Below, one piece after another: positions 60,745-64,000 of a stretch of DNA of 64,000 nt. The stretch is from Bacillus sp. FJAT-27264 (GTDB lineage Bacteria; Bacillota; Bacilli; Paenibacillales; Paenibacillaceae). The position numbers and the translations under genes are program-made. The stretch spans positions 1,235,926-1,299,925 of the forward strand of contig NZ_MAQW01000001.1 in assembly GCF_001682855.1 (NCBI RefSeq), given 5' to 3'. Numbering within the stretch: the first letter of the stretch is position 1; each line of letters starts with the position of its first letter. The notes under the pieces are model-generated. The model worked only from the letters and a program-made list of their open reading frames with translations. It made no database searches and had not been told where the DNA came from.

Positions 60745-61464
60745 TTAGACCATCTTGTTGAACTCCTTACGCAGTCGCTTGATAATTCTTTTTTCCAGAC
60801 GTGAGATATAGGATTGGGAGATGCCCAGCAGATCAGCTACGTCTTTTTGTGTCTTCTCCTCGCCGCCGCGTAGCCCGAATCTCAGCTCCATAATCAGCCG
60901 TTCCCGTTCGCTCAGCTTCTCCAGTGCCTTCTGCAGCAGCTTGCGGTCCACCTGCTCTTCAATGTTCCGGTAAATCGTATCATTCTCGGTTCCCAGCACA
61001 TCGGACAGCAGCAGTTCATTCCCGTCCCAGTCAATATTCAGCGGCTCATCGAAGGAAACCTCGCTCCGTGTTTTGCTGTTGCGCCGCAGATACATCAGAA
61101 TCTCGTTCTCAATACAACGCGAGGCATAGGTTGCCAGTTTGATTTTTTTCTCAGGGTCAAAAGTATTGACCGCCTTGATCAGTCCGATCGCCCCGATGGA
61201 GACAAGATCCTCAATGTTGATCCCAGTGTTCTCGAATTTGCGGGCAATGTAGACGACAAGCCGCAAGTTGCGCTCAATCAGCATCGCCCGTACCGCCGCA
61301 TCACCGCTGGACAGCCGCTGCAGCAGAAACTCCTCCTCCTCGCGAGTTAACGGGGGTGGCAGCGCCTCGCTCCCGCCGATATAATAAATTTCCTGGCTCT
61401 TCAGCCCCAGCAGAAACAGCATGCGGTAATATTGTAGCTGCAGCGAAATCTTCCATTTGATCAT
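60745..61464 (-). CDS. sigE: Mother-cell sigma factor E, pro-form
   Basis: 239 aa. The N-terminal pro-sequence ([40 protein letters not shown]) is a membrane-binding helix removed by SpoIIGA near residue 27-29. Then regions 2 and 4 ([60 protein letters not shown]). Start ATG 61464 behind AAGGAGGAAC. Directly downstream of spoIIGA; together the spoIIG operon. Confidence 0.97.
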   Translation of the reverse strand: MIKWKISLQLQYYRMLFLLGLKSQEIYYIGGSEALPPPLTREEEEFLLQRLSSGDAAVRAMLIERNLRLVVYIARKFENTGINIEDLVSIGAIGLIKAVNTFDPEKKIKLATYASRCIENEILMYLRRNSKTRSEVSFDEPLNIDWDGNELLLSDVLGTENDTIYRNIEEQVDRKLLQKALEKLSERERLIMELRFGLRGGEEKTQKDVADLLGISQSYISRLEKRIIKRLRKEFNKMV

Positions 61465-61546
61465 TCTTGTTCCTCCTTCAAGATGTGCCTGGCTCGTAAT
61501 AGAATGGCCTTGAGAAACGTACGTGTCTGTCAGTCGTATGCCCATA

Positions 61547-62497
61547 TTAGGAAGGCACCGCCTCGGCGCTTTCCCGCACAACCAGATCGGGATGTATCAC
61601 AGCCCGGTACGCTCCGTCTCCCGAAAGTGTCCCGCCATCCAGCCCGATTAGCACCCGCTTACTGCAAAAAGTGTCTGCATCTAACTTGATGGTCACAAGA
61701 TCAGGTTTTAGGGCGAGCATAAACGATGCACTTCGGTTCACTCCCCGGTAAGGGACCAGCCGAATTCTGTCTTGCCAGCCAAAGGACTGCCCGTCCGTCT
61801 CCAGCAAAAGCTGGTCCGCACTACTCTGTGTCAGCCTCCCCTTCCAAGACGCTGGAAGCTGTGTCTCCCAGAGCGATGATTCCATGACCATGACGGGAAT
61901 CCGGGTCAACGGATCACTTAACCTGTTGCCTGTGTCCAGCAGACCAAGACAGGTAACAGTAACATCATCAATCTCGACAGTCACTTCTCCGATATAAGAC
62001 TCTAGCTGTTCACGCTTAATCCTCGAAGAGTGTACCGCCTTGAAGCAGAGCAGCACCAACGGCAGAAGTGCAATAACGAACCAGATACCGATTTTTAGTC
62101 TATAGGCATGACCGCCTGCCGCCGTGAACATGATGCCATTCCAGATATCACCTGAGCTCTGCAGTAGATAATGAATGCCAACAATTCCGCCTGCTGCCGC
62201 AAAATTGATGATATAAAAAGCGCCCATCGTCCGTAGATAGCGCTGAAGGCTCCCGAACCCAAAGGCAATCCACAGCATAATTACTGACAATCCAAACTTG
62301 ATAAGGAAGGTATACAGGAAAGTCAGCTCCGGTACAAACATCATGACTACATACAGCGCTCCAACCACAGCAGACAGCACAAGCCTCCACCAAGATACCT
62401 TGAGCTTGACCAGCCAGCCCGTCAGCCAGAGCAGCACTCCGTCAATCAGCAAATTGGCGGCGAATATCAAGTCAATATAAACTACCAGGACATTCAC
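61547..62497 (-). CDS. spoIIGA: SpoIIGA, pro-sigma-E processing aspartic protease
   Basis: 316 aa. Five N-terminal membrane helices ([40 protein letters not shown], ...) and a C-terminal cytoplasmic half with the retropepsin-like active site [15 protein letters not shown] (Asp-Thr-Gly). Cleaves pro-sigma-E in the mother cell after signalling by SpoIIR from the forespore. Dimer needed for the active site. 82 bp before sigE. Confidence 0.95.
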   Translation of the reverse strand: MNVLVVYIDLIFAANLLIDGVLLWLTGWLVKLKVSWWRLVLSAVVGALYVVMMFVPELTFLYTFLIKFGLSVIMLWIAFGFGSLQRYLRTMGAFYIINFAAAGGIVGIHYLLQSSGDIWNGIMFTAAGGHAYRLKIGIWFVIALLPLVLLCFKAVHSSRIKREQLESYIGEVTVEIDDVTVTCLGLLDTGNRLSDPLTRIPVMVMESSLWETQLPASWKGRLTQSSADQLLLETDGQSFGWQDRIRLVPYRGVNRSASFMLALKPDLVTIKLDADTFCSKRVLIGLDGGTLSGDGAYRAVIHPDLVVRESAEAVPS

Positions 62498-62567
62498 CTG
62501 CCTACAGACTGCAATCTATTCCCAAAGCGGACAATAGAGCAGGCTCTCTTTTTTGGACGATATGATT

Positions 62568-62636
62568 AGTATAGAAAGTCTCGTATTCAAAGTCTGTCTA
62601 AACTTGGGGGGCATTCTTGCGGTTTTTTTGTCGAGT
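62568..62636 (-). promoter_or_regulatory. spoIIG promoter with wide spacer and Spo0A-box-like site
   Basis: Minus strand: -35 TTAGAC (62596-62601) and -10 TATACT (62568-62573) are 22 bp apart, the unusual spacing known from the Spo0A-activated spoIIG promoter of B. subtilis. A TTGTCGAG (plus 62629-62636; 0A consensus TTGTCGAA) lies about 28 bp upstream of the -35. Spo0A-dependence is inferred. Confidence 0.65.
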
Positions 62637-62671
62637 TATAGAACAGCTACCGTCATTGCAGCATAAAAAGA

Positions 62672-62689
62672 CCAGCCGTTTCCGGCTGG
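62672..62689 (-). terminator. Terminator after the Rpn pseudogene
   Basis: CCAGCCG - TTTC - CGGCTGG, T-rich downstream on the minus strand (plus-strand AAAAAG before it). Confidence 0.75.
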
Positions 62690-62755
62690 CCCTAAGCTAA
62701 TTAATATATTAAATCATAAGCGTCTGATTACGCAGCATTTGTAATACTTTAAATG

Positions 62756-63628
62756 TTAAGGGTTGCTAGATTCAATCTCCTCATCACTCAGTCCAGTGGC
62801 TTCGCGAATTTCTTCCCGGTTCAACCCCATTGCCAACAATTTCTTGGCGACTTCCAGCTTGGCCTTTAGTTGGCCTTCATGTAAGCCTTCTTGCATGCCC
62901 TTTTGCAGACCTCTTTCCCAGCCATTCTCAGTTGCATCGCGAAGAGAAGTTTCATCATGCAAATATTTTTGGCGGGCTTCATAAATTCGGCGAGCCTCAG
63001 AATCCTGACTTAAAAATTGCAATGTCTCCATGGCCTTCTTCATGACCGGTTCATTCATGCTCAGCACCTCCCAGTGAGATTGGTCTACACCTTTGAGAAA
63101 TAACAGCCAGTTCACTAAACCTTCTTGCTCGGGAGGTGAAGACAAATCCAGCTTCGGCAGCTCCAGAAAGTGTATCTCTATATCCTGGGTTAGTGCTATG
63201 CCGGTATTATCCTCACGCAAATGAAAAACATTATGATACTGCTCGCCAGGCAACAATCTATAATTCAAAATGTTGATCGTCACACACTTTTTTAGATCTC
63301 TGTATTTGCCGTTTTCCTGAAGCTGTCCGGAATACCGTTTGCTTCAGTAATAAAGTGTTCGTTTTTCAATATCATACTTGTTAAACAACTGCATCTCAAT
63401 ATCAATCAATCTGCCATCCACGGTCTTGGCCCATATATCAAAGATAGATTGCTTATCCAGTGGATCATCCTTATCCGTGTACGGATTCAGCAGCACCACC
63501 TCATCGAGAGCAGGTTCACCTGCCTCGGCGAATATTCTGTTAAGAAAGGCCAGCAACACGTCTTTGTTGTTCTCACTGGCAAAAATCCGTTTAAAAACAA
63601 AATCCACCCGAGGATCGAGCAGTTCCAT
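62756..63628 (-). pseudogene. Rpn-family nuclease/transposase, broken by a nonsense codon
   Basis: One register from ATG 63628 to 62756 (291 codons) with a single TGA at codon 95. Before it: MELLDPRVDFVFKRIFASEN, PYTDKDDPLDKQSIFDIWAK and VDGRLIDIEMQLFN (the PD-(D/E)XK active-site strand). At the break, RTLYY-stop-SKRYSGQL where the family has Trp. After it: IHFLELPKLDLSSP, KKAMETLQFLSQDSE, and a repeat-rich end LQKGMQEGLHEGQLKAKLEV. Rpn nucleases promote recombination or act as mobile endonuclease-like genes. It sits between ftsZ and spoIIGA, which are usually adjacent, so it is an insertion. Unless stop codons are read through, it is inactive. Confidence 0.8.
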
Positions 63629-63742
63629 CGTTCCATCTCCCGTTATTCTTATTATAACAGCAGGCACAATAAAAAACACCGCATTGCCCATAGCTGTCAG
63701 CTAAAGCAATACGGTGCTTCCGTATATCTTATTAAAATCTAT

Positions 63743-64000
63743 TTAGTCATTATTGCCGCGTGAACGATTACGGAGGAACGTTGGAATATCTAGCTGATCA
63801 GAAGTATTCTGATTGCCGAACGGACGTAAATTAGCATTCTTATCCGTCGCTGCAGGCTCGGTACTCGTACTCGGAGCTGCCGGACGACGACCTGGAGCCA
63901 CAGAAGAAGGCTTATGTTCAAAGCCAGTCGCGATAACCGTAACTTTGATCTCATCCTTCATACTCTCTTCGATAATCGCACCAAAGATCATATTTACTTC
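63743..64000 (-). CDS. ftsZ: FtsZ, C-terminal part (5' end off window)
   Basis: Last 85 codons of FtsZ. Seen: end of the GTPase fold NMIFGAIIEESMKDEIKVTV, IATGFEHKPS, a disordered Ala/Pro/Thr linker and the conserved C-terminal peptide LDIPTFLRNRSRGND-like end that binds SepF, FtsA and EzrA. The frame stays open to the right edge. It is the start of the conserved cluster read leftwards. Confidence 0.93.
   Translation of the reverse strand, partial: EVNMIFGAIIEESMKDEIKVTVIATGFEHKPSSVAPGRRPAAPSTSTEPAATDKNANLRPFGNQNTSDQLDIPTFLRNRSRGNND

Overview
The window looks like a chromosomal piece of a spore-forming Paenibacillus-type Firmicute. The signs are the ftsZ / spoIIGA-sigE-sigG / ylm / divIVA / ileS / lspA / rluD / pyr gene order, strong AGGAGG ribosome sites, two YjcZ-type sporulation micro-genes, a NucB nuclease, a T-box leader on ileS and a PyrR attenuator on the pyrimidine operon. 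Most core genes run on the minus strand, so the conserved cluster reads from right to left.

Region 1 (1-5.5 kb) holds a GH65 sugar phosphorylase that leaves the left edge, its LacI-family regulator and three operator palindromes, then a hexapeptide acyltransferase and a GT2 glycosyltransferase. Region 2 (5.5-26.4 kb) is a patchwork of small, secreted and membrane proteins. It contains a frameshifted membrane gene, a decayed ORF, a PASTA-type class B penicillin-binding protein set among tRNA-Leu pieces, a cell-wall peptidase, two orphan YolD genes with LexA-type boxes in their promoters, a GH26 mannanase-like protein, nucB, an IrrE-like protein that lacks its catalytic Glu, two more signalling-type membrane proteins and a tRNA-Ile/tRNA-fMet pair. 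Several genes here were too short for simple ORF calling and were found by eye: 13585-13677, 15309-15467, 19970-20146, 20193-20345 and 20540-20716.

Region 3 (26.4-37.4 kb) has an orphan solute-binding protein and then the pyrimidine operon pyrR-pyrB-pyrC-carA-carB-pyrF-pyrE. It is preceded by a PyrR-binding leader and attenuator and lacks pyrK, pyrD and pyrP. Region 4 (37.4-46.4 kb) is an accessory block inserted where other Bacillales go straight from rluD to pyrR. It carries an APH-like kinase, a GNAT, a nucleotidyltransferase-kinase fusion, an ECF sigma factor fused to pentapeptide repeats, an HxlR regulator, a double-headed MerR regulator beside an alpha/beta hydrolase, and a truncated methyltransferase.

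Region 5 (46.5-64 kb) is core: dapL, rluD, lspA, a TraR/DksA-type gene, ileS (type-2, eukaryote-like IleRS) with T-box control, divIVA, ylmH, yggT, sepF, yggS, pgeF, ylmC, sigG, sigE, spoIIGA, a nonsense-broken Rpn nuclease and the 3' end of ftsZ. A GC-rich imperfect palindrome of about 460 bp sits between the ileS T-box terminator and the ileS start codon.

The observations I rate highest are the palindromic element in the ileS leader, the paired SOS-type promoters on polymerase-less yolD genes, the scattered tRNA-Leu pieces (one with an inverted anticodon loop), the nucleotidyltransferase-kinase fusion next to APH and GNAT genes, and the sigma-pentapeptide fusion. No CRISPR array, prophage, rRNA or intact insertion sequence was seen.
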